Source of the DNA: Sphingopyxis sp. L1A2A | Lineage (GTDB): Bacteria > Pseudomonadota > Alphaproteobacteria > Sphingomonadales > Sphingomonadaceae | Reading direction: 5' to 3' | Assembly (NCBI RefSeq): GCF_005502465.1 | Contig: NZ_SCOT01000031.1 | Span: forward strand, 1-34,742 | DNA length: 34,742 nt | Notes under the pieces: generated by a model | What the model was told of the DNA's origin: nothing | Databases searched by the model: none | What the model saw: only the letters and a program-made list of their open reading frames with translations | Shown here: piece after piece, positions 24,428 to 32,833 of the stretch | How positions within the stretch are numbered: position 1 is the first letter of the stretch | How the letters are laid out: each line of letters starts with the position of its first letter | Program-made: the position numbers and the translations under genes

Positions 24428-24502
24428 CGTCATCCCAGCGAAAGCTGGGATCGCTCACGGCCTGAATGAACGATAGCGGCCTCAGCTTTCGCTGGGGCGA
24501 CG
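24428..24502. repeat. dispersed palindromic element, family B copy 3
   Basis: Left hairpin CCCAGCGAAAGCTGGG and right hairpin CTCAGCTTTCGCTGGGG in inverted orientation. It lies between the convergent rlmB and ferredoxin genes, as copies 1 and 2 also lie between convergent genes. Confidence 0.8.
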
Positions 24503-24509
24503 GTGGGAC

Positions 24510-24827
24510 TCAATCCTCGGCCGCGATCCGCACCTTCAACCCATCCAGCGCCGCGCTAAACGGCAGTTGGCACGACAGGCGCGACCCTTCGTCGCGATCG
24601 GTGGTCGAATCGAGCAGGTCATTCTCGTCCTCGCTCATCGCGGGCAGCTGGTCGGCGGCGCCCGCCTCGACATGAACATGGCACGTCGCGCACGAACAGC
24701 AACCGCCGCACAGCGCCAGCAGCTCGTCGAACCCGGCGTCGCGGATATTTTCCATCACCGTCAGGCTGGTGTCGCCCTCGATCTCATGTTCGGTTCCGTC
24801 ACGCGTCACGACAATCAGCTTGGCCAT
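24510..24827 (-). CDS. 2Fe-2S ferredoxin (adrenodoxin type)
   Basis: A 105-residue electron carrier. The cluster ligands are visible as Cys-x5-Cys-x2-Cys in [14 protein letters not shown] plus the distal Cys in RLSCQLPF, the adrenodoxin/putidaredoxin pattern. Two further Cys lie inside the first motif (GGCCS). In sphingomonads such ferredoxins serve P450 or aromatic oxygenases, but no partner gene adjoins this one. GGGGA six bases before ATG 24827 fixes the start. It is divergent from the DNA glycosylase gene. Confidence 0.93.
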   Translation of the reverse strand: MAKLIVVTRDGTEHEIEGDTSLTVMENIRDAGFDELLALCGGCCSCATCHVHVEAGAADQLPAMSEDENDLLDSTTDRDEGSRLSCQLPFSAALDGLKVRIAAED

Positions 24828-24928
24828 GCTAGTCCCCATATCTTCTCTGTCGCTGGCGCTATGTCGCGCGTTGCGCGGCAAATCAAGCACTGCTAGTGAT
24901 AGCCAAAGGAACAAAAGGGGAATATGAT

Positions 24929-25546
24929 ATGGGCCTGACGCAGGAGCAGCTGAACGCCGGAATCGACGCGCTGGCGGCGCACGATGCGAATTTCGCGCGG
25001 GCGCTCGGCAACGCCGGCTACCCCGAACCGCGCATCCGGGCGCCGGGCTATACCACCCTGCTCCGCACGATCGTCGGCCAACAGGTCAGCGTCGCCGCCG
25101 CCACGTCGATCTGGAACAAGCTCGAGGCGCAATTTGGCGAAGGTTGCCCGGCGCAGGTCGTCGCCGCGGCCGATTTCGACACCCTGCGCGCCTGCGGCCT
25201 GTCGGGCCAGAAACAGGGCTATGCCAAAAGCCTCGCGCAACTGATCCTTGACGGCGAACTCGCATTCGACGCCCTGCCCGCCGACGATGAGGACGCGATC
25301 GCGCTGCTCACCAAGGTCAAGGGCATCGGCCGCTGGTCGGCGGAAATCTACCTGCTGTTCGCCGAAGGCCGCCCCGACATCTGGCCCGCGGGCGACCTCG
25401 CGGTGCAGGAAGCCGTCGGCCGCATCCTGCAGCTCGGCGCGAGGCCCAGTGAAAAGCAGGCGCGCGAACTCGCCGAACCATGGCGTCCGCATCGCGGTGC
25501 GGCAGCGATCTTCAGCTGGCATTGTTACAATATGGCGGTGATTTAG
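24929..25546 (+). CDS. DNA-3-methyladenine glycosylase II (AlkA-like, HhH-GPD)
   Basis: Base-excision repair enzyme of 205 residues removing alkylated bases. The HhH motif [17 protein letters not shown] is followed by [14 protein letters not shown] with the catalytic Asp, the standard HhH-GPD order. It lacks the extra N-terminal domain of E. coli AlkA, as many homologues do. ATG 24929 has AAGGGG eight bases upstream; a GTG further upstream is unsupported. Confidence 0.92.
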   Translation: MGLTQEQLNAGIDALAAHDANFARALGNAGYPEPRIRAPGYTTLLRTIVGQQVSVAAATSIWNKLEAQFGEGCPAQVVAAADFDTLRACGLSGQKQGYAKSLAQLILDGELAFDALPADDEDAIALLTKVKGIGRWSAEIYLLFAEGRPDIWPAGDLAVQEAVGRILQLGARPSEKQARELAEPWRPHRGAAAIFSWHCYNMAVI

Positions 25547-25571
25547 GAGTGACGATCCGCCGCCCAACCTT

Positions 25572-25600
25572 CGTCATTCCCGCGAAAGCGGGAACCCAGC
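25572..25600. repeat. family A palindrome, left of the GIY-YIG gene
   Basis: ATTCCCGCGAAAGCGGGAA preceded by CGTC and followed by CCCAGC. It ends ten bases before the GIY-YIG start codon and is in forward orientation. Confidence 0.88.
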
Positions 25601-25610
25601 AGCAACACTG

Positions 25611-25922
25611 ATGCACGAAAACTTCGGCCCGACCGCGTACATCCTCGCATCGCGCCGCAACGGCACTTTATACACCGGCGTCACATCGCATCTAGTTCAG
25701 CGCGTCCATCAACACCGAGAAGAGCTCATCCCGGGTTTCACGCGCGAATACGGCGTGAAGATGCTCGTCTGGTTTGAACAGCACGCGACGATGGACGCCG
25801 CAATCCAGCGCGAGAAGCGGATCAAGAAATGGAATCGCGCGTGGAAGCTCGAACTGATTGAAAGGGATAATCCGGACTGGCGCGATCTCGCCGAAGATTT
25901 CGGCTTTGAACCGATAGGTTGA
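25611..25922 (+). CDS. small GIY-YIG nuclease framed by palindromes
   Basis: A stand-alone 103-residue GIY-YIG domain, COG2827 (UPF0213/YhbQ) type. Tyr10-Ile-Leu corresponds to the GIY element and Tyr21-Thr-Gly to YIG; Arg31 (VQRVHQHR) and Glu69 (REKRIKKW) are the expected catalytic residues, so it looks active. This family cleaves DNA with a divalent metal; the biological target is unknown. Family A palindromes stand on both sides in opposite orientation, the right one touching the stop codon. No Shine-Dalgarno precedes the ATG, whose leader is essentially the left palindrome. I infer a link between nuclease and palindrome; see findings. Confidence 0.9.
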   Translation: MHENFGPTAYILASRRNGTLYTGVTSHLVQRVHQHREELIPGFTREYGVKMLVWFEQHATMDAAIQREKRIKKWNRAWKLELIERDNPDWRDLAEDFGFEPIG

Positions 25923-25950
25923 CTGGGTTCCCGCTTTCGCGGGAATGACG
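25923..25950. repeat. family A palindrome, right of the GIY-YIG gene
   Basis: GGGTTCCCGCTTTCGCGGGAA followed by TGACG, in reverse orientation to the copy at 25572. It begins immediately after the TGA stop. Confidence 0.88.
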
Positions 25951-26009
25951 AGGTAGGAGAGGTGGTGACTGCTCCTTGGACCGGCTCGTCCTCTATTCGC
26001 TCTATCCTT

Positions 26010-26038
26010 CGTCATTCCCGCGAAAGCGGGAACCCAGT
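26010..26038. repeat. family A palindrome, third copy near the GIY-YIG gene
   Basis: ATTCCCGCGAAAGCGGGAA in forward orientation, 59 bases past the second copy, just before the trigger-factor terminator. With the copy at 25923 it forms an inverted pair like those at 9178 and 32742. Confidence 0.88.
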
Positions 26039-26054
26039 GGCAACGTCCGATGCA

Positions 26055-26092
26055 AAAAAGGCCGGGTAGAGCATCCTCCACCCGGCCTTTTT
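26055..26092. terminator. bidirectional terminator at the end of tig
   Basis: A 13-bp perfect stem, AAAAAGGCCGGGT with ACCCGGCCTTTTT, with T tracts on both strands. It serves trigger factor on the minus strand and could stop rightward transcription from the GIY-YIG gene. Confidence 0.9.
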
Positions 26093-26110
26093 GTGATCGT
26101 CAGCCGAGGC

Positions 26111-27724
26111 TTATTTCTTTGCCGCAGCCTTCTTGGCGGGAGCCTTTTTCGCGGGCTCGGCCTTTTCGGCCGCAGCCTTGGCCGGCGCGGCCTTCTTGGC
26201 AGCCGCGGGCTTTTCCTCGGTCTTGGCTTCGGCCTTTTTCGCGGGCGCCTTCTTGGCGGGCGCGTCCTCGGCCTTGGCCTCGTCCTTCACCACATCCTTT
26301 TTGGCGGCGGGCTTTTTCGCGGCAGCCTTTTTGGCGGGCTTCGCGTCATGGCCATGGTCATGGCCGCAACCCGGACCGTGGACGTGGCCCGCATCATCGT
26401 CGGCCTCGATCGCGGCTTCCAGTTCCTCGCGGGTGGTTTCGCGGTCGCTGATCTCGGCCTTTTCGAACAGGAAGTCGACGACCTTGTCCTCATACAGCGG
26501 AGCGCGCAGCTGGGCCGCGGCGAGCGCGTCCTGCTGGACATACTCCATGAAGCGGCCGCGGTCTTCGGGGCGATATTGCTGCGCCGCCTGCATGATCAGC
26601 CGCTGCATTTCCTGCTGCGACACCTGGACGCCATGCGCCTGGCCGATTTCGGACAACAGCAGGCCCAGGCGGACGCGGCGCACCGCGATCGCGTGATAAT
26701 CGTCGCGGTCGGCTTCCAGCTCGGCCTTCGCCGCGGCGGGATCGTCCTCGCGTTCGACTTCCTGTTCCAACTGCTGCCAGATCTGCGCGAATTCGGCCTC
26801 GACCATCGTCGGCGGCACGTCGAAATCATGCGCCGCGGCCAGCTGATCGAGCAGCTTGCGCTTCATATAGGTGCGGGTCAGGCCGTTCAGTTCCTGCTCG
26901 ACCTGATCCTTCATCAGCTCTTTCAGCTTGTCGAGGCTTTCCAGACCCAGCGATTTGGCGAATTCGTCGTCGATCTTCGACGCCGCGGGCACCTTCACTT
27001 CCTTCACCGTCACGGCGAATTCGGCCTTGGCACCCTTCAGATTATCGACCGGATATTCGTCGGGGAACGTCACCTTGACGGTCTTGTCGTCGCCGACCTT
27101 GGCGCCGATCAGCTGGTCCTCGAAACCGGGGATCAGCTGGCCCGAACCGATTTCGACCGCCATGTCCTCACCGGTGCCGCCGTCAAAGGCGACGCCGTCG
27201 ACGCTGCCGGCGAAATCGATGATGACCTGATCGCCCGCCGCAGCCTTCTTGGTCTTCGGCGCGTCTTCAAACCGCTTCATCTGCGCGGCGAATTCTTCGA
27301 TCTTGGCCATCACGGCCTTGTCGTCGGTGGGAACGGTCAGCCGCTCCAGCTTCAGCCCGTCGATCGACGGGGTCTTGATGTCGGGCAGCACTTCCAGTGC
27401 CACGGTAACCTCGGCGTCCTGACCGGTTTCATAACCATCGGCCAGCGTCACCGCGGGCTGCAACGCGGGGCGCAGCTTTTCCTTGGTCATCAAGTCGCGC
27501 ACCCCAGCGTCGATCGCCTTGTTCAGCGCGTCGGCCGACAGCGCCGGGCCGTGCATCTTGCGGATCAGGTTCGGCGGCACCTTGCCGGGGCGGAAACCGG
27601 GCATACGGACGGTCGGGGCGATGCTCTTCACCTCGTCGTCGACGCGCGCGTCGATGTCCTTGGCGGTGATGGTCACGCGATATTCGCGCTTCAGGCCTTC
27701 GTTCAGCGTTTCGACGGTCTTCAT
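26111..27724 (-). CDS. tig: trigger factor with His-rich patch and long Lys/Ala/Pro tail
   Basis: Ribosome-bound chaperone and peptidyl-prolyl isomerase. The 537-residue protein begins MKTVETLNEGLKREYRVTI; the ribosome-binding loop is in GFRPGKVPPNLIRK, the PPIase domain lies about 150-250 (AAGDQVIIDFAGSVDGVAF) and the helical chaperone domain follows. E. coli trigger factor has about 430 residues; here about 90 extra follow at the C-terminus: HVHGPGCGHDHGHD (about 446-460), then 77 residues almost wholly Lys, Ala, Pro and Glu, like histone H1 tails. The core looks intact. ATG 27724 fits the family start. tig is normally followed by clpP, which is absent here. Confidence 0.95.
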   Translation of the reverse strand: MKTVETLNEGLKREYRVTITAKDIDARVDDEVKSIAPTVRMPGFRPGKVPPNLIRKMHGPALSADALNKAIDAGVRDLMTKEKLRPALQPAVTLADGYETGQDAEVTVALEVLPDIKTPSIDGLKLERLTVPTDDKAVMAKIEEFAAQMKRFEDAPKTKKAAAGDQVIIDFAGSVDGVAFDGGTGEDMAVEIGSGQLIPGFEDQLIGAKVGDDKTVKVTFPDEYPVDNLKGAKAEFAVTVKEVKVPAASKIDDEFAKSLGLESLDKLKELMKDQVEQELNGLTRTYMKRKLLDQLAAAHDFDVPPTMVEAEFAQIWQQLEQEVEREDDPAAAKAELEADRDDYHAIAVRRVRLGLLLSEIGQAHGVQVSQQEMQRLIMQAAQQYRPEDRGRFMEYVQQDALAAAQLRAPLYEDKVVDFLFEKAEISDRETTREELEAAIEADDDAGHVHGPGCGHDHGHDAKPAKKAAAKKPAAKKDVVKDEAKAEDAPAKKAPAKKAEAKTEEKPAAAKKAAPAKAAAEKAEPAKKAPAKKAAAKK

Positions 27725-27824
27725 TGCCTTGGTCTTATCCTTGCTCAAAATCTCGTATCGATGAACCCCGGCCACATGACGGGGTTCCCCTATCCCGGCT
27801 CCATCCCCATCAGATCGTCAGAAC

Positions 27825-27909
27825 TGGTGCGGGCGAAGGGACTCGAACCCCCACATCTTGCGATACTGGTACCTAAAACCAGCGCGTCTACCAATTCCGC
27901 CACGCCCGC
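27825..27909 (-). tRNA. tRNA-Leu(TAG)
   Basis: The reverse complement begins GCGGGCGTGGCGGAATTGG, has anticodon stem CTGGT/ACCAG around TTTAGGT with anticodon TAG (27873-27875), a long variable arm, T-loop TTCGAGT and encoded CCA. Confidence 0.97.
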
Positions 27910-27975
27910 AGGAGCTGTCGGCCGGGTGCACAAAGCCGCGCGCTATGCCGCGCACGCCCGTGCGGGCCGCGCGGG

Positions 27976-28003
27976 GCTATAGCAGACCGCCCGCCAAGGG
28001 CAA
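27976..28003 (-). promoter_or_regulatory. candidate promoter of tRNA-Leu(TAG)
   Basis: On the minus strand TTGCCC (27998-28003), 16 bases, then TATAGC (27976-27981), giving a leader of about 60 bases before the tRNA. Confidence 0.35.
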
Positions 28004-28077
28004 GGGCACAAAGCCCGCCATTTCGCGGGTGGAACATGCGCCGCGGCCGTTCGTTGATCAGGCTAAGGAGAACCCCA

Positions 28078-28299
28078 ATGACCTATGCGTCCAACCTGCA
28101 CGTCCGCGCCACCGACCCCTTCCCCAAACCCAAGCCCGACATCATCGAACCGATGGCGCCGCCCGAACATCCGGTGCAGCCGACGCCGCAGGAAGATCCC
28201 GCCGGCCAGCCGATGGAAGTGCCTGGCAATCCGGGTGGCGGCGGCGACATTGACGAACCGGGCCGCGGCCCGGACGAAATGCCGCCGCAGCAGGTGTAG
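28078..28299 (+). CDS. small proline-rich protein of unknown function
   Basis: A 73-residue protein with AAGGAG seven bases before the ATG, good evidence that it is translated. About a quarter of its residues are proline (PKPKPDIIEPMAPPEH, QPTPQEDP), with a GGGG stretch and an acidic end. No signal peptide or membrane span; it is likely disordered. I know no function. It stands alone between tRNA-Leu and a convergent secreted-protein gene. Confidence 0.6.
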   Translation: MTYASNLHVRATDPFPKPKPDIIEPMAPPEHPVQPTPQEDPAGQPMEVPGNPGGGGDIDEPGRGPDEMPPQQV

Positions 28300-28353
28300 G
28301 CGCCGCCCTGAACCGTTCGGCCCCTGAACCATTTGGCCACTGAAACAGCGCGG

Positions 28354-28833
28354 TCAGCCGGTGCAAAAGGCGATGAAGTCTTTGATCACCTGTTTGCCGC
28401 GCGCGGTTGCCGCCATGGCAACCGTGCCGCGGCCGTCGGTCATCCGCAGCCAGCCATGCGCCGCAAAGGCGCGGATCAGCGGCGAGTCCCCGGCGATTTC
28501 GTCGGAGGAGAAATGGGGCATTTCGTCGATTTCGGTGTTTCCGGCGACGCGCAGCGCCGCGTCACCCGCCACCAGCTCGATCGCGGTCAGGTCGGGCGCA
28601 TTGCCCGAAATCCCGGCAAAGATGCGATTGCCGCCCTGCTCGCAGCGAAAATTCAGCGGCTGGTCGTCGGTGCCATCGACTTCATAAGCCAGGATCGCAT
28701 CCGACACGCGGCCTTCATTGACCCGCATCGCCCAGTCATAACCCTCGTTTACCGCGGGCGCGGGCGCGGCATGCGCTGCGCCGCCCAGCGCCGCCACCGC
28801 CCCGACCAATAGCGAAACGCGCTTCATCATCAT
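28354..28833 (-). CDS. secreted protein of unknown function
   Basis: About 159 residues with a signal peptide (MKRVSLLVGAVAALGGAAHA-A). The mature part is a single compact domain with Cys in NFRCEQGG and near the C-terminus (IAFCTG), a likely disulfide. Three ATG codons in tandem (28833, 28830, 28827) follow AAGGACAGG and a fourth Met position is the MKR start; the exact start is unresolved within a few residues. No family recognised. Confidence 0.65.
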   Translation of the reverse strand: MMMKRVSLLVGAVAALGGAAHAAPAPAVNEGYDWAMRVNEGRVSDAILAYEVDGTDDQPLNFRCEQGGNRIFAGISGNAPDLTAIELVAGDAALRVAGNTEIDEMPHFSSDEIAGDSPLIRAFAAHGWLRMTDGRGTVAMAATARGKQVIKDFIAFCTG

Positions 28834-28936
28834 CCTGTCCTTCGTCATCAATATCGGCATCCTGCCAACACCTATGACATCGAAGCAACTGAATTTGCTG
28901 TGAACTCGATCACTGGAGCCTGCCGCGAAGGGCTGA

Positions 28937-30415
28937 TCAGCCGAGCGCCTTTTTGAGCAGCTCGTTGACCACCTGCGGGTTCGCCTTGCCCTGCATCGCC
29001 TTCATCGTCTGGCCGACGAAGAAACCGAACAAGGCTTCCTTGCCGCCCTTATATTGCGCGACCTTGTCGGCATTGGCGGTCAGGATCTTCGCGATCTCGG
29101 CCTCGATCGCGCCGGTGTCGCTGGTCTGCTTCAGCCCGTCGCGCTCGACGATCACGCCGGCGCCGTCACCGCTCTCCAGCATCTTTTCAAACACCGCCTT
29201 GGCGATCGTCCCCGAAATCGTGCCGTCGGCAACCAGGCCGAGCAATTCGGCCGCCTGCGCGGGCGACACCGGCGAATCGGTCAGGTCGCGGCCCATGCGG
29301 TTGAGCGCGCCGAACAGCTCGCTCGTCACCCAGTTTGCCGCGGTGGCTGGCTTCGCGCCCGTGTCGAGCCCAACCTCCAGCAAAGTGTCGAACCAGCGCG
29401 CCGCCTCAACCTCCGCCGTCAGCACATCGGCGTTATACGGCGAAATCCCCAGCGCCAGATAGCGGCCGCGCTTGGCATCGGGCAGTTCGGGCAGGCTGTC
29501 GCGGCACTCGGCCAGAAACGCATCGTCGAGCTCGAGCGGCAGCAAATCGGGATCAGGGAAGTAGCGATAGTCATGCGCATCTTCCTTCGACCGCATCGAC
29601 CGCGTCTCGTTGCGGTCGGGATCGTAGAGCCGCGTTTCCTGCACCACGGTGCCGCCGCTTTCGATCAGCTCGACCTGGCGCTTCGCCTCACCCTCGATCA
29701 CCGCCATCACGAAGCGCACCGAATTGACATTCTTCGTCTCGGTGCGCGTGCCGAATTCGTCGCCGGGTTTGCGGACCGACACATTGACGTCGGCGCGCAT
29801 CGAGCCTTCTTCCATATTGCCGTCGCACGACCCGACATAGCGCAGGATCGCGCGCAATTTGCGCACATAGGCGCCTGCCTCAGCCGGCGAGCGCATGTCG
29901 GGTTTCGACACGATCTCCATCAGCGCGACCCCCGAGCGGTTGAGGTCGACGTAGCTCATCGTCGGATGCTGGTCGTGCATCAGCTTGCCGGCATCCTGCT
30001 CGACATGGATGCGTTCGACCCCGATCACCTTGGGCGCCGGGATACCCGCCTTCTCGTCCGCCTCGACCGTAATCGAACCTTCGCCGACAATCGGATGATA
30101 AAGCTGCGAAATCTGGTAACCCTGCGGCAAATCGGCATAGAAATAATTCTTGCGGTCGAACCGCGAATATTTGTTGATCTGCGCCTCGATCGCCATGCCG
30201 GTGCGCACCGCCTGGCGAATGCACTCGCGGTTCGGCACCGGCAACATCCCCGGCATCGCGGCATCGACCAGCGAGACCTGCGTGTTCGGCTCCGCCCCGA
30301 ACGCCGTCGCGGCACCCGAAAACAGCTTGGCGTTGGTCGTGATCTGGGCGTGGACCTCCAGGCCGATCACGACCTCCCACTCGCCGGTTTCACCCTTGAT
30401 GCGGTATTCAGTCAT
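28937..30415 (-). CDS. gatB: Asp-tRNA(Asn)/Glu-tRNA(Gln) amidotransferase subunit B
   Basis: Cytosolic subunit that binds and activates the misacylated tRNA in the GatCAB complex. The 492-residue protein begins with [14 protein letters not shown], the family signature, and shows [13 protein letters not shown], and the C-terminal YqeY/GatB domain ending [16 protein letters not shown]. The start ATG overlaps the stop of the upstream small gene as TAATG, so its translation depends on that gene. In most relatives gatA would directly precede it. Confidence 0.97.
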   Translation of the reverse strand: MTEYRIKGETGEWEVVIGLEVHAQITTNAKLFSGAATAFGAEPNTQVSLVDAAMPGMLPVPNRECIRQAVRTGMAIEAQINKYSRFDRKNYFYADLPQGYQISQLYHPIVGEGSITVEADEKAGIPAPKVIGVERIHVEQDAGKLMHDQHPTMSYVDLNRSGVALMEIVSKPDMRSPAEAGAYVRKLRAILRYVGSCDGNMEEGSMRADVNVSVRKPGDEFGTRTETKNVNSVRFVMAVIEGEAKRQVELIESGGTVVQETRLYDPDRNETRSMRSKEDAHDYRYFPDPDLLPLELDDAFLAECRDSLPELPDAKRGRYLALGISPYNADVLTAEVEAARWFDTLLEVGLDTGAKPATAANWVTSELFGALNRMGRDLTDSPVSPAQAAELLGLVADGTISGTIAKAVFEKMLESGDGAGVIVERDGLKQTSDTGAIEAEIAKILTANADKVAQYKGGKEALFGFFVGQTMKAMQGKANPQVVNELLKKALG

Positions 30416-30759
30416 TAAAAGCCACCCTCGCGGTACTGGAAGGGAACGGCGAAACTCACTCGGCTAACCGTGGAGTTCTCGTCGCTTTTCTCACCTCCGA
30501 CATTTGCACCAACTGAGAAAACCTCCAGCTTAAGCTTTCCAGATTTTCCACCAATCGATTTTGCCGTCACGGCGATATCAAACGTAACCTCCCTAGGCAG
30601 ATCAAACGCTGACGCGCCTCTTTCACGTTGGTTGGTAAGATTGGCGTCTTTTTGGCTATCCCGAATACCGTCGAAGATTGCCTGAAGGGTGCTGGACACA
30701 AATGCACGAAGTTCGTCAGCGTTCGCGCCCTTGTTTGCATCATCGCCGACACCGCTCAC
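30415..30759 (-). CDS. Trypco2-like small protein inserted between gatA and gatB
   Basis: A 114-residue protein. An N-terminal helix ([25 protein letters not shown]) is followed by beta strands in the pattern [27 protein letters not shown] and [14 protein letters not shown]. This recalls the trypsin-co-occurring domain 2 (Trypco2) described from conflict systems; identification is from memory. The start is the third of three GTG codons: GGAG is eight bases upstream and GTGA overlaps the gatA stop; the stop overlaps gatB as TAATG. G+C is low (58 of 120 in 30481-30600), unlike gatA and gatB, which suggests recent transfer. No peptidase partner adjoins it. Confidence 0.6.
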   Translation of the reverse strand: MSGVGDDANKGANADELRAFVSSTLQAIFDGIRDSQKDANLTNQRERGASAFDLPREVTFDIAVTAKSIGGKSGKLKLEVFSVGANVGGEKSDENSTVSRVSFAVPFQYREGGF

Positions 30760-32237
30760 CACCACTTCTCCGCCCGCGCCGTAAAGCCCGCCCGCTCTTC
30801 AATAGCCAGCCCGGCGTTCAGAACGCCCTGCTCGTCAAATGCCTTGCCGATGATCTGCAGCCCCAGCGGCAGCCCTTCGCGGTTGAGCGCGGCGGGGACC
30901 GACATCGCGGGCAGCCCCGCGAGGCTCGCGGGCACCGCGAACACGTCGTTGAGGTACATCGCCAACGGATCGGCCATCTTCTCGCCCAGCCCGAACGCCG
31001 CCGACGGCGCGGTCGGCGCGAGGATCACGTCGCACATCCCGAACGCCGCCTCGAAATCGCGCGCGATCAGCGTCCGCACCTTCTGCGCCTGCGTGTAATA
31101 GGCGTCATAGAAGCCCGCCGACAGCACATAGGTGCCGATCATGATGCGGCGCTTGACCTCCGGCCCGAAGCCGTCGGCGCGCGTCGCGGCATACATATCC
31201 TGCAACCCCGCGCCGTCGGGCAGGTCGCGCAGGCCATAACGCACGCCATCGTAACGCGCGAGGTTCGACGACGCCTCAGCGGGCGCGATGATATAATAGG
31301 CGGGCAGCGCATATTTGGTGTGCGGCAGGCTGATCTCGACCACCGCGGCCCCCGCATCCTTCAGCATCGCGATCCCGGCATCCCACATCGCGTCGATGTC
31401 GGGGTCGATGCCTTCGAGTCGATATTCCTTGGGAATCCCGACCGTCTTGCCCTTGAGATCGCTCGACAAAGCCGCTTCCCAATTGGGCACGGCCATGTCG
31501 AGGCTTGTTGCATCCTTCGGATCAAAGCCCGCCATATTTTCGAGCATAATCGCGCAGTCGCGCACGTCGCGCGCCATTGGCCCCGCCTGATCGAGCGAGC
31601 TGGCAAACGCCACAATGCCCCAGCGCGAACAGCGGCCATAGGTCGGCTTGATCCCCGAAATGCCGGTGAACGCCGCGGGCTGACGGATCGACCCGCCGGT
31701 GTCGGTCCCCGTCGCCGCAGGGCACAGCCGCGCCGCAATCGCGGTCGAGCTGCCGCCCGACGACCCGCCCGGCGCGAGTGCGGCATTGCCGCCGTCCTTG
31801 CGCTTCCATGGGCTGATGACATTACCGAAATAGCTCGTCTCGTTCGACGACCCCATCGCAAACTGGTCGAGGTTCAGCTTTCCCAGCATCCCCGCGCCCG
31901 CGTCCCACAATTTCTGGCTGACGGTCGATTCATAGCGCGGGATGAAGCCCTCCAGCATATGGCTCGCCGCCGTGGTCTGAACGCCGTTGGTGCAGAACAG
32001 ATCCTTCATCCCGATCGGCACGCCCGACAGGGGTTTCAGCGTTCCCGCCGCGCGATCGGCATCGGCGGTTTTCGCCGCGGCCAACGCATGGTCGGGCGTC
32101 TCGACGATGAACGCGTTGAGCGCCTTGGCGCCCGCGACATTGGCGCTGAACGCCTCGGCCACTTCCACGGCGCTGAAATCGCCCGCGCGGTGGCCGTCGC
32201 GGATCTGCGCGACGGTCAGGTTGGTAAGGTCAGTCAT
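30756..32237 (-). CDS. gatA: Asp-tRNA(Asn)/Glu-tRNA(Gln) amidotransferase subunit A
   Basis: Glutaminase/amidase subunit of GatCAB, 493 residues. The amidase signature is clear: [14 protein letters not shown] with the catalytic Lys, then [15 protein letters not shown] and [14 protein letters not shown] with the cis-Ser and nucleophile Ser. It follows gatC after a 124-base spacer holding a palindrome and overlaps the downstream small gene by GTGA. Confidence 0.97.
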   Translation of the reverse strand: MTDLTNLTVAQIRDGHRAGDFSAVEVAEAFSANVAGAKALNAFIVETPDHALAAAKTADADRAAGTLKPLSGVPIGMKDLFCTNGVQTTAASHMLEGFIPRYESTVSQKLWDAGAGMLGKLNLDQFAMGSSNETSYFGNVISPWKRKDGGNAALAPGGSSGGSSTAIAARLCPAATGTDTGGSIRQPAAFTGISGIKPTYGRCSRWGIVAFASSLDQAGPMARDVRDCAIMLENMAGFDPKDATSLDMAVPNWEAALSSDLKGKTVGIPKEYRLEGIDPDIDAMWDAGIAMLKDAGAAVVEISLPHTKYALPAYYIIAPAEASSNLARYDGVRYGLRDLPDGAGLQDMYAATRADGFGPEVKRRIMIGTYVLSAGFYDAYYTQAQKVRTLIARDFEAAFGMCDVILAPTAPSAAFGLGEKMADPLAMYLNDVFAVPASLAGLPAMSVPAALNREGLPLGLQIIGKAFDEQGVLNAGLAIEERAGFTARAEKWW

Positions 32238-32253
32238 GTCGTCTCTCGCAGCT

Positions 32254-32271
32254 CCCCGGCGAAAGCCGGGG
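32254..32271. repeat. palindrome between gatC and gatA
   Basis: CCCCGGC-GAAA-GCCGGGG, a hairpin with the same GAAA loop as families A and B. A second imperfect dyad (TCCCGGA ... TCCGGGA) lies at about 32309-32343. Confidence 0.7.
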
Positions 32272-32343
32272 CCCAGGGCGTCATAGCGCCCGGTTTTTCG
32301 TTTCTGGATCCCGGATCGTGCGCGGCTACGCCGCTGTCCGGGA

Positions 32344-32372
32344 TGATCGAATGACGTTCCATCATTCGATCA
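32344..32372. promoter_or_regulatory. perfect hairpin over the gatC stop codon
   Basis: TGATCGAATGA and TCATTCGATCA, 11-bp perfect arms with a 7-base loop. The gatC stop codon lies in the right arm. It could be an attenuator or mRNA-stabilising hairpin between gatC and gatA; no U tract follows. Confidence 0.5.
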
Positions 32373-32664
32373 CCTTCGGAACACCGAAAAATCCGTGCAT
32401 CGCCGCCGGCGCATTCGCCAGCACATCGTCGCGGCGGCCGCCGCCGGTCAGCGGGTCGGCGTCGATCACGTCGTCGCGCAGCCGCAGCGTGTTCGGGATC
32501 ACCGCGGTCATCGGTTCGACCCCGGTCACATCGACCTCGCCGAGTTGTTCGACCCAGCCCAAAATGCCGTTCAATTCGCCTTCCATCGCGGCGGCTTCGG
32601 CATCGCTGATCGCGATGCGCGCCAGCGACGCTATTTTCCTGACCGTTGCCTGATCGATTGTCAT
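32362..32664 (-). CDS. gatC: Asp-tRNA(Asn)/Glu-tRNA(Gln) amidotransferase subunit C
   Basis: Small 100-residue belt subunit that stabilises GatA and GatB. The start [20 protein letters not shown] and the middle [18 protein letters not shown] are diagnostic. AGGA five bases before ATG 32664 fixes the start. It heads the gatCA-x-B operon on the minus strand. Confidence 0.96.
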   Translation of the reverse strand: MTIDQATVRKIASLARIAISDAEAAAMEGELNGILGWVEQLGEVDVTGVEPMTAVIPNTLRLRDDVIDADPLTGGGRRDDVLANAPAAMHGFFGVPKVIE

Positions 32665-32741
32665 TGGGTTCCTGCCTTTGCGGGGAAGCCGCGCCGCTAG
32701 CATTCCGCCAGCCGCGCTTCAAGATATGCCTACACCAACTT

Positions 32742-32813
32742 CGTCATTCCCGCGAAACCGGGAACCCAGTTGCCACGTCTGCTCGCTGGGTTCCCGCTTT
32801 CGCGGGAATGACG
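32742..32813. repeat. dispersed palindromic element, family A copy pair
   Basis: A forward unit (with one changed base, CGCGAAACCGGGAA) and a reverse unit (TTCCCGCTTTCGCGGGAA) form an inverted pair, in the gap between gatC and the DUF4153 gene. Confidence 0.85.
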
Positions 32814-32833
32814 AAAGAAATATCGGGTCAGAT

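Noticed and set aside
25611..25922. GIY-YIG gene as a homing endonuclease inside an intron or inteln-like element
   Set aside because: It is a short stand-alone COG2827-type domain with no DNA-binding extension and does not interrupt any gene.
9178..26038. Family A palindromes as a CRISPR array
   Set aside because: Copies are single or in inverted pairs scattered over kilobases; there are no regular spacers and no cas genes.
29054..30418. 454-codon open frame opposite gatB
   Set aside because: Shadow of gatB with His/Arg-rich nonsense composition.
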